A stretch of 64,000 nt of DNA from Phycisphaeraceae bacterium (lineage in GTDB: Bacteria > Planctomycetota > Phycisphaerae > Phycisphaerales > Zrk34): NCBI GenBank assembly GCA_028282805.1, contig JANQHD010000024.1:1-64000 (forward strand). Direction: 5' to 3'. Of this stretch, positions 26,740 through 34,884 are shown in pieces; positions within the stretch are counted from its first letter, which is position 1; every line of letters begins with the position of its first letter. Position numbers and translations under genes: made by a program. Under the pieces are notes generated by a model that saw only the letters and a list, made by a program, of their open reading frames with translations, had not been told where the DNA came from and searched no databases.

Positions 26740-28395
26740 ATGCGTTTGTTCTGTTTCATATTCGTGCTCAGCCTCACCACGCTCGCCGGCGCCGAGGCGC
26801 CAAGCCTGGCCGGTGACGCCGAGCCGGTGGTGACCTTCGAGGTTGACTTGCGCAAGCGGCACCAGGTGATCCGCAACTTCGGTTCGTCGAGCGGGATGCG
26901 CAGCGGTTACCTGGCCAAGTACTGGCCGCGTGAGTCGGTCGACCAGTTGGCCGAGTGGCTGTTCAGCCGGGAGTTCGACGCGGACGGGTCGCCGAAGGGG
27001 GCGGGGCTGTCGTGCTTCCGTGTGCAGATCGGCGCCGGCACGTGGTACCAGGGGCAGCGCGGCAAAGACAGCGGCATCTCCACCGAATGGCGGCGGACCG
27101 AGTGTTTCCTCCAGCCCGACGGTTCGTACGACTGGGACGCGTGCGCCGGCGAGGTGTATTGGATGCGCCAAGCGCGCGAATACGGTGTCGAGACCGTGAT
27201 CGGCTATGCGAACTCGCCGCCGGTCTATTTCACGATGAGCGGTTACGGCTACCGCACGCCCGGTACGCCGATCGGCAACCTGAAAGACGACAAGTACGAC
27301 GACTACGCGCAGTTCCTGGCCAACGTCGCGGCGCACTTCGAGCGTCAGCGCATCGGCTTCGACTACATCAGCCCGGTCAACGAGCCGCAGTGGGCGTGGC
27401 AGTACCCCAGGGGCGGGCCGGCCAAGCAAGAGGGCAGCGAGTGGCACAACACGCAGATCAAGCGCATCGTCGTTGAGTTGAACCGCGCGCTGAACGCCAA
27501 GGGGTCGAAGGCGAAGATTCTCATCCCCGAGTCCGCCGACCTGCACGCGGTCAACGGCCGCGACGCGAGCAAGCACGGCCACCAGTTGAACTTCTTCAAC
27601 CCGCGCAGCGAGTTGTACGTCGGGCGCATCCGCCGGGTCGCGCCGGCGATCGCGGCGCACAGCTACTTCACGGACAAGTCCGACAAGCAGATCGTCGAGG
27701 TCCGCCGCAAGTTGCGCAAGGACATCGAGGCGGTCAAGCCGAAGGTCGAGTATTGGCAGACCGAGTACTCGATGCTGCAGGACGGCTACCGCGAGGGGCG
27801 ACAGACGGTCACGGAGATGGACGGGGCGCTATTTTTAGCGAAGATCATCCACTTCGACCTGACCGAGGCGAACGCGTCGGCGTGGCAGTTCTGGGCGTCG
27901 AACAACGGCGGGCCGAAGGCGGGGCAGGTCAACCGCTATTCGCTGAACACGCCCAACGCGCCCAACGATATCCGCGCGTCGAAGAACCTGTGGGCGCTGG
28001 GGCACTACAGCCGGTTCGTCCGGCCGAACATGGTGCGGGTGGGCTTGAACCGCTCCGACAAGCTCCGCGCGGTCCAGTCGGGCCGCAAGCAGATGGCTTC
28101 GGCCTACTTCGACAAGCGGGCGTACCGGGTCGTGGTGGTCGTGATCAATTACGAAGACCGCGAAGTGCCGATCCGGGTGACGGGTTTCAACCAGACGGCC
28201 ACGCTGCTCAAGCGGCGCGGGCTGACGCCGTTCGTGACCACCGCCGAGCCCGCGGTCAACATGCGGCGTTACGCGAAGGTGACGCCGAGCGACACGGTCG
28301 TGCTGCCGCCGCGTTCGATCGTGACGTTCGCCACCGACCCCGACGCGGGCGTGCGGGGGCGCGGCGTCGATAAAAAACAAGCACCGGCCGACTGA
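26740..28395 (+). CDS. Secreted GH30-like endo-glycosidase
   Basis: ATG 26740 starts a clean signal peptide (MRLFCFIFVLSLTTLAGAEA) with AGGTG seven bases upstream; the frame is open from 26668. The 551-aa product has a GH30-type layout: IRNFGSSSGMRS near the start, SPVNEPQW with acid/base E215, YWQTEYSML with nucleophile E342, and a C-terminal beta domain with VVVINYEDREVPI. Family members include beta-1,6-galactanases, glucuronoxylanases and glucosylceramidases; I cannot choose among them. No PEP-CTERM or dockerin tail is present, so it is probably freely secreted or periplasmic, unlike its upstream neighbour. Confidence 0.85.
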   Translation: MRLFCFIFVLSLTTLAGAEAPSLAGDAEPVVTFEVDLRKRHQVIRNFGSSSGMRSGYLAKYWPRESVDQLAEWLFSREFDADGSPKGAGLSCFRVQIGAGTWYQGQRGKDSGISTEWRRTECFLQPDGSYDWDACAGEVYWMRQAREYGVETVIGYANSPPVYFTMSGYGYRTPGTPIGNLKDDKYDDYAQFLANVAAHFERQRIGFDYISPVNEPQWAWQYPRGGPAKQEGSEWHNTQIKRIVVELNRALNAKGSKAKILIPESADLHAVNGRDASKHGHQLNFFNPRSELYVGRIRRVAPAIAAHSYFTDKSDKQIVEVRRKLRKDIEAVKPKVEYWQTEYSMLQDGYREGRQTVTEMDGALFLAKIIHFDLTEANASAWQFWASNNGGPKAGQVNRYSLNTPNAPNDIRASKNLWALGHYSRFVRPNMVRVGLNRSDKLRAVQSGRKQMASAYFDKRAYRVVVVVINYEDREVPIRVTGFNQTATLLKRRGLTPFVTTAEPAVNMRRYAKVTPSDTVVLPPRSIVTFATDPDAGVRGRGVDKKQAPAD

Positions 28396-28409
28396 CGCCG
28401 GTCGGTGCT
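28371..28409. terminator. Bidirectional intrinsic terminator
   Basis: An 11-bp stem (AGCACCGGCCG with CGGTCGGTGCT, one G-U pair) with an 8-nt loop contains the TGA stop of the GH30-like gene. On the minus strand it is followed by TGTTTTTTAT, a strong T run, so it should mainly stop transcripts leaving rluD; on the plus strand the T run is short. Confidence 0.65.
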
Positions 28410-28771
28410 GTTTGGACCTCCTCCCCATGAGGACCGCATCCTTCCCCTTCTCCAGGCATCCAACACCCCTCAAAAGGGCGCCCCTCCATCGTGTCATCTT
28501 TCTTGGCTCAGCGGATGCTGAAGGTCCTTGAACTGATCGTCGGCGACGTGCGCGAACGCGCCGCCGCCGTAGCGTTTGTTTTCCGCTTCCGTGCAGAACA
28601 GTTGCCCCGACCTTCCGTGCTCAGCGTCGATGTGAACTGACGCCGGGTTAGACAGTATCCCTAAAAGTACCCGCAAGCTGACCAAAGTCAACCACAACTT
28701 ATCGGAATAAACGACGGTTAATCCTGTTTTGCGAAATTGGTTGGTCTTGCGCACCGCGCGCCGCGGCGGGG
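28410..28771. other. 362-bp stretch without a confident gene
   Basis: The left part (28425-28490) is purine-rich on the minus strand with repeated GGGGAGG-like runs. The right part holds a possible short minus-strand reading frame (listed separately) and a relatively AT-rich piece at 28640-28740. I see no promoter, RNA gene or repeat that I can name. Confidence 0.4.
28494..28676 (-). CDS. Possible small hypothetical protein
   Basis: The frame could start at TTG 28676, although no Shine-Dalgarno supports it. The last 40 residues (HIDAEHGRSGQLFCTEAENK, then RYGGGAFAHVADDQFKDLQ) have a composition like real protein, with a predicted amphipathic end, and do not resemble a random shadow. The first 20 residues are hydrophobic and less convincing. 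It may be a genuine short ORF or the end of a decayed gene. I recognise no family. Confidence 0.22.
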   Translation of the reverse strand: MRVLLGILSNPASVHIDAEHGRSGQLFCTEAENKRYGGGAFAHVADDQFKDLQHPLSQER

Positions 28772-29974
28772 CTATTGCCCATTTCCACAACCGACCTGAT
28801 CGAGGTCCACGCATGCCCCTTCGGCGATCAGCGGGCCAGTCTTTCGGCGGTGCGTGCGCAACTCGTGAACTACGTTCTTCATGTCGTCGTAAAACGGGGC
28901 GGTAAACGACATCGGCTTATCCGTGATCGGGTGATTGAAGGCCAACACCGCCGCGTGCAGCGCGGGGCGTGCGATCAGCAGGTCGTCGCGCAGGTCCACC
29001 TTGGCCCAGATCTTCTGCCCCTCGTCCTTGGCGCGGGCGAAGGTGAGCATTGGTTGCGCGCCCGCGGCGGTTGGGGGCGCTTCGAGCTCGGGCCGGCCGA
29101 CCAGCTCGCCGCCGTAGATGATGTCGCTGATGATGGGGAAACCCAACCACGTCAGGTGCACGCGGATCTGGTGGGTGCGGCCGCTCTTGAGTTCGAGCTC
29201 GACCAGCGAATAGCCGTCGAACACCTCGCGCACGCGGTAGAGCGTGACCGACTCGCGGCCGGCGCCGTCGTTGCGCACGGCGTAGGCCTCGGCGACGGCG
29301 GGGTGCTTGCCGATGGGCTGGTCGATCACGCCGCCGGGCGGGGTCACCTCGCCGTGCACGATGGCCAGGTAATACTTCTGCACCTGGCGCTGCTCGAACA
29401 TGCGGCCGAGCCGCCAGTGGGCTTCGTCGGTCTTGGCCACGACGATCGCGCCGGTGGTGTCCTTGTCGAGCCGGTGCACGATGCCCGGGCGGAACTCATC
29501 GACGCCGACGCTCGACAGCGCCTCAAGGCCGTTTTCCTGCACGTCCTTGAAGTGCCAAGCTAGGGCGTTGACCAGCGTGCCCGACAGGTTCGAACGCGCC
29601 GGGTGGACGATGAGGTTGGGCTGCTTGTTGATGACGATCAGGTAATCGTCTTCGTAGAGCACGCTGAGCGGGATGTCCTCGGCGGGGATCTGCTTGATGG
29701 GCGGGGGGGGCACGACCACGTCGATCACGTCGTCGGCACGGATGACGGTCGAGGCCTTGGGCTCCCGGCCGTTGACGGTGACCGCGCCGGCGTTGATGAG
29801 TTTCTGCAGGCGCGAGCGCGACAGGCCCGGCAGCCGCGCGGTGAGGTAGCGGTCGAGGCGTTTTTTCACGTCGCGGTGGATCACGAACCGGCGGTGCTGG
29901 GCGCCGTCGGACTCTTCTGTGACTTCCGGGTTGGTGATTTCATGATCGTCGCCGTCTTGCGGGGGTGCGATCAT
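28772..29974 (-). CDS. rluD: RluD-family 23S rRNA pseudouridine synthase
   Basis: This 400-aa protein has an S4 RNA-binding domain at about 35-90 (RLDRYLTARLPGLSRSRLQKLI) and a pseudouridine synthase domain from about 105. The catalytic Asp170 lies in HRLDKDTTG, and SGRTHQIRVHL is the conserved RNA-contact motif. RluA/RluC/RluD enzymes isomerise uridines in 23S rRNA; RluD modifies helix 69. The exact target is assumed from family. The C-terminus has about 40 extra residues. The start overlaps the upstream stop as ATGA, so it is the last gene of the run that starts with obgE. Confidence 0.9.
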   Translation of the reverse strand: MIAPPQDGDDHEITNPEVTEESDGAQHRRFVIHRDVKKRLDRYLTARLPGLSRSRLQKLINAGAVTVNGREPKASTVIRADDVIDVVVPPPPIKQIPAEDIPLSVLYEDDYLIVINKQPNLIVHPARSNLSGTLVNALAWHFKDVQENGLEALSSVGVDEFRPGIVHRLDKDTTGAIVVAKTDEAHWRLGRMFEQRQVQKYYLAIVHGEVTPPGGVIDQPIGKHPAVAEAYAVRNDGAGRESVTLYRVREVFDGYSLVELELKSGRTHQIRVHLTWLGFPIISDIIYGGELVGRPELEAPPTAAGAQPMLTFARAKDEGQKIWAKVDLRDDLLIARPALHAAVLAFNHPITDKPMSFTAPFYDDMKNVVHELRTHRRKTGPLIAEGACVDLDQVGCGNGQ

Positions 29975-30792
29975 GGGGTGGGTTGGCTGGCGGGCGCCTC
30001 GGGCTGCGTGGTGGGCGCTTGGGGTGTCTCGGCCGGTTGCGTGGTGGGCGCTTCGACGGGCTTGGGCGGGGTCAGGCCCTCGATGGTCGGCGAATCGGGG
30101 AAGGGCTTGGTGCCGCCCAGCGTGTCGGGCACCGGGGGTAACGACAAGGCGGGAGCGGGCGCGGCGAACGCGATCGTGCCGGCCAACTGGCTCAACCGTT
30201 CTTTTTTGCTTTCCGCGATGCTGGCGAGGGTCTTGTACACGCCGGCTTCGGCGATGATCAGGTCGTACTGCTCGCCGGCTTCGTTGATCTGGCCGATCGA
30301 GGTGAGCGTCGCGGCCAGGCCGAAGCGGGCGTTGAGCTTGACCAGGGACGGCTCGTGTGCGTGCGGGCCGTTGATCACCTTTTCGTAGAGCGGCACGACT
30401 TCCGTGCTGAGCTTTTTGACCTTCTCCTCCGACAGGCGCGGCACGGTTGCGTCGGGCACGGTGCCCGGCTCGATGCCGTACACGACCTCGCCGTACATCT
30501 GGTCGGCGGCGTTCAGCAGCGCGTAGCCCGATGCGCCCGGCAGCTTGGCGTGGGTGTTGGCGGCGCTGCTGTAAGCGGCGGGCGTCTCCGCGACGTAGAT
30601 CTCCGTCCAGGCGGCTTCCTGGTTTTTGCGGTCCTTGGTGCGGTACCAGTTGGTCAATACGTACGCGGCCACCGCGACCAGCACGACGACCAGGATCGTC
30701 ATGCTGTGCTTCTGCCAGAACTCGCCGAGGTGCGTGAGAAACTCGCGCAGGTCGTTCTGTTCCAGCTCTTCTTTGTGTTGCTTGTCCATCAT
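29971..30792 (-). CDS. Membrane-anchored TPR-like protein with Pro/Thr/Gln-rich tail
   Basis: The start is ATG 30792 (tandem ATGATG), 5 bp after the upstream gene; the frame is open to 31329 only as a shadow. The 273-aa product has a cytoplasmic N-terminus (LREFLTHLGEFWQKH), one transmembrane helix (MTILVVVLVAVAAYVLTNWY), then helical TPR-like repeats to about residue 205. This layout resembles YfgM/Tol-associated scaffold proteins. The last 60 residues are low-complexity, with repeats of PTTQPAE/APTTQPEAP, and likely a flexible or wall-spanning tail. The function is unknown. Confidence 0.75.
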   Translation of the reverse strand: MMDKQHKEELEQNDLREFLTHLGEFWQKHSMTILVVVLVAVAAYVLTNWYRTKDRKNQEAAWTEIYVAETPAAYSSAANTHAKLPGASGYALLNAADQMYGEVVYGIEPGTVPDATVPRLSEEKVKKLSTEVVPLYEKVINGPHAHEPSLVKLNARFGLAATLTSIGQINEAGEQYDLIIAEAGVYKTLASIAESKKERLSQLAGTIAFAAPAPALSLPPVPDTLGGTKPFPDSPTIEGLTPPKPVEAPTTQPAETPQAPTTQPEAPASQPTP

Positions 30793-30797
30793 GTCGG

Positions 30798-31307
30798 TCA
30801 GTTCGTTTCTGGTGTGGCGTTGGCGGGGCCGAACGGCTGGACGTGGATCGCCACGTTCGTGCGTTTGCCGGTCAGGCCGCCGACCTCGGTGATGCGCACT
30901 TCGCACCGCTCGGTCGCGTTGGTAAAGTTCAGCGTGTATATGCCGCGCGTCGTGCGGCGGTCCTGCATGGTCCAGCCCGCGTCGGGCATCTGCGTCTGGT
31001 AGAAGCGGTCGACGTCGATCTTCGCGTCGCGCCCCTGGTAGGTGTGGTCCACCAGCCGGCCCGCGGCCAGCGTGTAGTCGCGGCTGATCGATTCGACCAG
31101 CACGAACCCGATCGGCACCGGCAGGTCGTCGATCGGCGGCTTGGCCTGAGGCATCAGGCCGGGGCCCGCCACCGCCTGGCTTTGGCCGCCGAGGTCGAGC
31201 AGGCCGCCGCCGTTGCCGCCGTTGCCGTTCGACAGCTTCGACTCGCACCCGAGGTTCAGGGCGAAGGCAAGCGCGAGGGCTAGGCTGGTTAGCGTCGTGC
31301 GTTGCAT
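30798..31307 (-). CDS. Putative lipoprotein, conserved hypothetical
   Basis: This 169-aa protein has a signal sequence ending LALAFALNLGC. The Cys with preceding Gly suggests lipidation, though Asn at -3 is unusual. A Gly/Asn-rich linker follows (SNGNGGNGGG), then a compact domain. That domain includes PVPIGFVLVESISRDYTLAAGR, DRFYQTQMPDAGWTM and a beta-rich end. The 'fyqxqMpxxGW' pattern recalls small envelope lipoproteins found next to membrane scaffold genes. The gene is followed after 5 bp by the TPR-like protein. I do not recognise a function. Confidence 0.7.
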   Translation of the reverse strand: MQRTTLTSLALALAFALNLGCESKLSNGNGGNGGGLLDLGGQSQAVAGPGLMPQAKPPIDDLPVPIGFVLVESISRDYTLAAGRLVDHTYQGRDAKIDVDRFYQTQMPDAGWTMQDRRTTRGIYTLNFTNATERCEVRITEVGGLTGKRTNVAIHVQPFGPANATPETN

Positions 31308-31369
31308 GGCTTCCGATCGAAAGCGACAAGTTTAGTCACATGCCACGCTTGCGGCAACGCGGCGCCCGC

Positions 31370-32416
31370 TCAGCCGCCCTGGTAGCGGGCCAACCCTTGC
31401 AGATCGGCCCCGGCGGTCAATTGCTTTAGTCTATCGCTGAACGCCCACAAAGGCCCGGGCGGTGGCTCATCGAAACCCAACACGCCCGCCACCGCCGCGC
31501 CCAGCGGCTCCAGGCCCACCCCGTCGGTGGCGCAGGTCGTCAGCAGGGGTCGTTTGGCCGGGTGCGCCGCGCCTTCGTCCGGCTCTTTTAAGTCCACCTT
31601 GTTCCACACCGCCAGGTCGGCCGGGCGGGGCAGGTCGTCACCGCTCGGCCAATCGCGCTCGCCGTCGCGGATCGCGATCAACACCTCAGCCCCCCCGATC
31701 ACCGCACGCGCCAGGCCGATGGCGCGCTGCTCGATTGCGTCGGGCGACCGGCGCAGGCCCGGCGTGTCGTGCCATCGCACCGCCAGTTCGCCCATTGGCG
31801 TCGGCAACTCCGCCAGCGCCGCGACCCAGTCGCGCGTCGTGCCCGGCAGGTCGGCGGTGATGCTCGCCGCCCGGCCCACCACGAGGTTCGTCAGCGTGCT
31901 CTTGCCCACGTTCGCCCGCCCGACCAGCACCACCGACGGCGGCGTCACCAAGTGGTCCAGCACCCGGCTGTCGCCGAGCACCTGTGCCGCATCGATCGCG
32001 CCGCTTGCGATCGCGTCGCGCCACCGCTGCGGTTGCGCCAACAGCAGGTCGCACGCCGCCGGGCTCGCCGCTTGCGCGAGCGTGGCGAGCATGTCGGCTT
32101 CGAACTCGCTCGCCGCTTCGGGGTAGCGTGTACGTGCGTCGACTTGTTCGACGGGGTTGGCACCGAGTTCGCTTAGCCGTTCACACAACCGCTGCACCAC
32201 GCGTGGCCCGCCGTGCGGCATGAGTTGACACCAGTCGTCGTGCAGCGCCACGACCAAGCCTTCGTCGATGTCTTCGAATTGCGCCAGCGCCGCACGTCGT
32301 GTCGGCTGCACGCCCGTGAGCTTTTCAATAACAGCCGCCACACCGTCGCCGAACACTTGCACGATCGCGATCGCGCCGGGGGCCGGCGCGGTGACGAGCT
32401 GGTAATGCACGCTCAC
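31370..32416 (-). CDS. MnmE/TrmE-like GTPase lacking the C-terminal catalytic tail
   Basis: The start is GTG 32416, overlapping the upstream stop as GTGA; earlier in-frame codons are a shadow. The 348-aa protein has an N-terminal domain resembling the MnmE folate-binding domain (VTAPAPGAIAIVQVFG) and a G domain with GRANVGKST (G1), PGTTRDW (G2), DTPGLRR (G3) and NKVD (G4). True MnmE (about 450 aa) modifies wobble uridines in tRNA with MnmG and ends in C-[ILV]-G-K. That cysteine end is missing here: the protein stops at LQGLARYQGG. So it is probably a paralogue with another job rather than MnmE itself. Confidence 0.75.
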   Translation of the reverse strand: MSVHYQLVTAPAPGAIAIVQVFGDGVAAVIEKLTGVQPTRRAALAQFEDIDEGLVVALHDDWCQLMPHGGPRVVQRLCERLSELGANPVEQVDARTRYPEAASEFEADMLATLAQAASPAACDLLLAQPQRWRDAIASGAIDAAQVLGDSRVLDHLVTPPSVVLVGRANVGKSTLTNLVVGRAASITADLPGTTRDWVAALAELPTPMGELAVRWHDTPGLRRSPDAIEQRAIGLARAVIGGAEVLIAIRDGERDWPSGDDLPRPADLAVWNKVDLKEPDEGAAHPAKRPLLTTCATDGVGLEPLGAAVAGVLGFDEPPPGPLWAFSDRLKQLTAGADLQGLARYQGG

Positions 32417-32877
32417 GGTTGTTGTCGGTAGGGGTTGTCGGCGTCGATATCGTCGGCGTACATCGCCCGGCCCGTGGGCAGCAGCAACACCAGCACCGCC
32501 AGGGCCACGGCAGCGGCGATCAAGGCCCACCATGATTCGTTCGCGGTGAACCAGAGAATCAGTGATTGGATCGCCGCGCCTTCGCACAGGGCCATCGCGA
32601 TGACGTTGCCCGTGAAGTATTGCGCCGGCAACACCACGCCACCCGCCGCGCCCTTACGGTATACCGCCTGCCGCACCAAAAAACCCGCGGGGATGGCGCA
32701 CAACATGGTGCCGCAAGCGATAAACGTGAGCGGCCCCGGCGGTTTTTGCTCGACGGGCTCGTGCGATTGGTGCAGGAAGACCAGCATGCCGCCGATCGTT
32801 ACCACGCCCATCACCAGCGCGAACCAGATGATCCGCAGGTTGAGCAGCGCGGTTTTGGGGTTGTTCATCTCGGCCAT
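32413..32877 (-). CDS. Four-helix integral membrane protein, hypothetical
   Basis: The 154-aa protein has four predicted transmembrane helices: IIWFALVMGVVTIGGMLVFL, LTFIACGTMLCAIPAGFLV, the segment around YFTGNVIAMALCEGAAIQSL, and WWALIAAAVALAVLVLLLP. It begins 2 bp after coaX ends and overlaps the GTPase start as GTGA. That tight packing suggests a planctomycete housekeeping operon member. I recognise no family motif. Confidence 0.75.
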   Translation of the reverse strand: MAEMNNPKTALLNLRIIWFALVMGVVTIGGMLVFLHQSHEPVEQKPPGPLTFIACGTMLCAIPAGFLVRQAVYRKGAAGGVVLPAQYFTGNVIAMALCEGAAIQSLILWFTANESWWALIAAAVALAVLVLLLPTGRAMYADDIDADNPYRQQP

Positions 32878-32879
32878 GG

Positions 32880-33656
32880 TTATGCGTCCGTTTGCTCCAG
32901 TTGGTAACGCCGGGTCACGGCCATGCCACGCAGCGTCAGGTCGTCGACGATCGATTCGACCAGCTCGTAGCCATCGAACAGCGTGTGTGCGTCGCCGCCG
33001 GTGGCGATGATGTTTGGGTATGCGCCGTAAACCTCGGCGTACTTCTCGGTCAGCTCACGGACGGCGCCGCGGATGCCGTGGAACACGCCGTCGAGCATGG
33101 CCTCGGTGGTGTTGTGGCCGATCGCCTCGGCGGGCTTGCGGAACTTCAGCTCGGGCAGCAGGGCGGTGTGTTCGTGCATGGCTTCGAGCTGCATCTGCGC
33201 CCCGGGCAGGATCGCGCCGCCGTGGAACGTGCCCTCGCCGTCGACGAAGTCGACCGTGACCGCCGAGCCGGCGTCGACCACGACGCACGCCTGCTTGACC
33301 CGGTCGTAGGCCGCGGCCGCGTTGAGCAGGCGGTCGGCGCCCACGATCGACTCGGGGTCGAGCTTGCGGCCGATGGGGATCGGCACGTGCTCGTCGACCT
33401 TGGCGGTGGGGCACTGCAAGACGGTCAGCGCCTCGAGCGCCGCCTTGGCCGCGTCGTCGTTGACCGCCGAGAGAAACGCGATCGGCTCGCCGCCCTCGGC
33501 CTCGGTGACCTGCGCGTGCACCTCGCCCAGCGCGTCGGCCAGGTCGTCGTCGTGGTCGTGCGTGAGGTGGTGCAGGTCGCCGACTTGCTCGTCGATCACC
33601 GCCGCGAACTGCGTGCGGGTGTTGCCGACGTTGATTGCGATGAGGTTGACGCTCAT
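32880..33656 (-). CDS. coaX: Type III pantothenate kinase
   Basis: This 258-aa protein has the length and motifs of CoaX: a first phosphate motif NVGNTRTQ, IVGADRLLNA with the catalytic Asp, VVDAGSAVTVDFV and GAILPGAQMQ, ending with IIATGGDA. CoaX phosphorylates pantothenate, the first step of coenzyme A synthesis, and is insensitive to CoA feedback. The first motif normally reads D-x-G-N-T; here Asn10 replaces the Asp that helps hold Mg-ATP. This could change cofactor needs. The gene overlaps obgE as ATGA. Confidence 0.87.
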   Translation of the reverse strand: MSVNLIAINVGNTRTQFAAVIDEQVGDLHHLTHDHDDDLADALGEVHAQVTEAEGGEPIAFLSAVNDDAAKAALEALTVLQCPTAKVDEHVPIPIGRKLDPESIVGADRLLNAAAAYDRVKQACVVVDAGSAVTVDFVDGEGTFHGGAILPGAQMQLEAMHEHTALLPELKFRKPAEAIGHNTTEAMLDGVFHGIRGAVRELTEKYAEVYGAYPNIIATGGDAHTLFDGYELVESIVDDLTLRGMAVTRRYQLEQTDA

Positions 33657-34690
33657 GGTTGGGTTTGTGCCTTTGCGAATGAATCTTCTTCGGGGTGCAG
33701 CATCAGCCAGCAGTCTTCGAACAGCTCACGCGTGCCCTCGCCGGTCGCCGCGGAGATCGGGTACATCTTCCGGCCGATGCCGTCGTGGAGCAATTCGATC
33801 GCCGCCTCGTGGTCGGCCCGGTCCGTGCCCAGCAGGTCGACCTTGTTGACCGCGACCAGCATCTGTTTATCAGCCAGCACGGGCGAGTACCGCTTCAGCT
33901 CGGCGTTGATCGCGTGGAAGTTTTCAATCGGGTCGCTGCCGTCGGCCGGTTCGACCTCGATCAAGTGAACGAGGATGCGCGTGCGTTCGATGTGCCGCAG
34001 GAACGCGTGGCCCAGCCCCGCGCCGTCGGCGGCGCCCTCGATCAGGCCCGGGATGTCCGCGACAACCAGCCGGCGGTAGCCCGGCAGCTCGGCGATGCCC
34101 AATTGCGGCTCGAGCGTGGTAAACGGGTAGTCGGCGGTCTTCGGCCGGGCCCGCGAGATCGCGCTGAGCAGCGTGCTCTTGCCGGCGTTGGGCTTGCCGA
34201 CCAGGCCGATGTCGGCGATGAGTTTCAGTTCCAGGCGCAGCGTGCGCTGCTCACCGGGTTCGCCGGGCGTCGCGTGGCGGGGGGTCTGTTGCGTGGCGGA
34301 CTTGAAGCGCTCGTTGCCGTAGCCGCCCTTGCCGCCGGCCGCGGCGAGCATGCGTTTGTCGTCGGCGTCGAGGTCGCAAAGCAACTCGCCGGTCTCGTCG
34401 TCGTAGATCAGCGTGCCCGGCGGCACCTCGATGACCAGGTCCGCCCCCGCCTTGCCGAACCGGCTCTTGGTGCGGCCGTCCTGGCCCTTCTCGGCGTTCC
34501 AGTGATGGCGGCCGGCCATGTCCAGCAGGGTGTCGACGCCCGCCTTGGCCAGCAGGATCACCGAGCCGCCGTCGCCGCCGTCGCCGCCGTCGGGCCCGCC
34601 TTTGGGCTCGAAGGCCTCGCGCCGGAAGCTGACCATGCCGTCGCCTCCCTTGCCCGCTTTGACGTAGATGATTGCCTGGTCGACCAGCAT
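33653..34690 (-). CDS. obgE: Obg family GTPase
   Basis: ATG 34690 starts the 345-aa protein; the frame is open to 34810 but without conserved sequence. The N-terminal Obg fold (VDQAIIYVKAGKGGDG, then glycine-rich turns such as GGPDGGDGGDGGSV) is intact to about 158. The G domain follows, with GKPNAGKST, the G3 DIPGLIEGA and NKVDLLGTDR. The variable C-terminal domain is nearly absent, which is common outside proteobacteria. Obg associates with the 50S ribosomal subunit and (p)ppGpp signalling. It is the first gene of the seven-gene minus run ending at rluD. Confidence 0.93.
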   Translation of the reverse strand: MLVDQAIIYVKAGKGGDGMVSFRREAFEPKGGPDGGDGGDGGSVILLAKAGVDTLLDMAGRHHWNAEKGQDGRTKSRFGKAGADLVIEVPPGTLIYDDETGELLCDLDADDKRMLAAAGGKGGYGNERFKSATQQTPRHATPGEPGEQRTLRLELKLIADIGLVGKPNAGKSTLLSAISRARPKTADYPFTTLEPQLGIAELPGYRRLVVADIPGLIEGAADGAGLGHAFLRHIERTRILVHLIEVEPADGSDPIENFHAINAELKRYSPVLADKQMLVAVNKVDLLGTDRADHEAAIELLHDGIGRKMYPISAATGEGTRELFEDCWLMLHPEEDSFAKAQTQP

Positions 34691-34762
34691 GGCCTCGGTG
34701 ATCCCAAATGGGGGTGAAAAACAGGGTATCCTAGCCGTTGGTCGACCAGTTCCCAAGTGTGG

Positions 34763-34806
34763 CCAATTATGACCTTGACGCGGGGTGGGAAATATCCCAT
34801 AATTGG
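34763..34806 (+). promoter_or_regulatory. Rrf2 gene promoter framed by a perfect 9-bp dyad (candidate operator)
   Basis: TTGACG (34775-34780), a 17-bp spacer and CATAAT (34798-34803) form a good sigma70 promoter reading toward the Rrf2 gene. CCAATTATG (34763-34771) and its exact reverse complement CATAATTGG (34798-34806) flank it, the right arm covering the -10. This is what one expects of an autorepressed regulator, and it could also affect divergent obgE expression. Confidence 0.6.
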
Positions 34807-34884
34807 ACAAGCAAATCGCATTTACATCGCTCTTGGCTCCGGCAGGTTAGATAAGCCTCGTGGCCGCAAAAGGATCGGGTTTCC

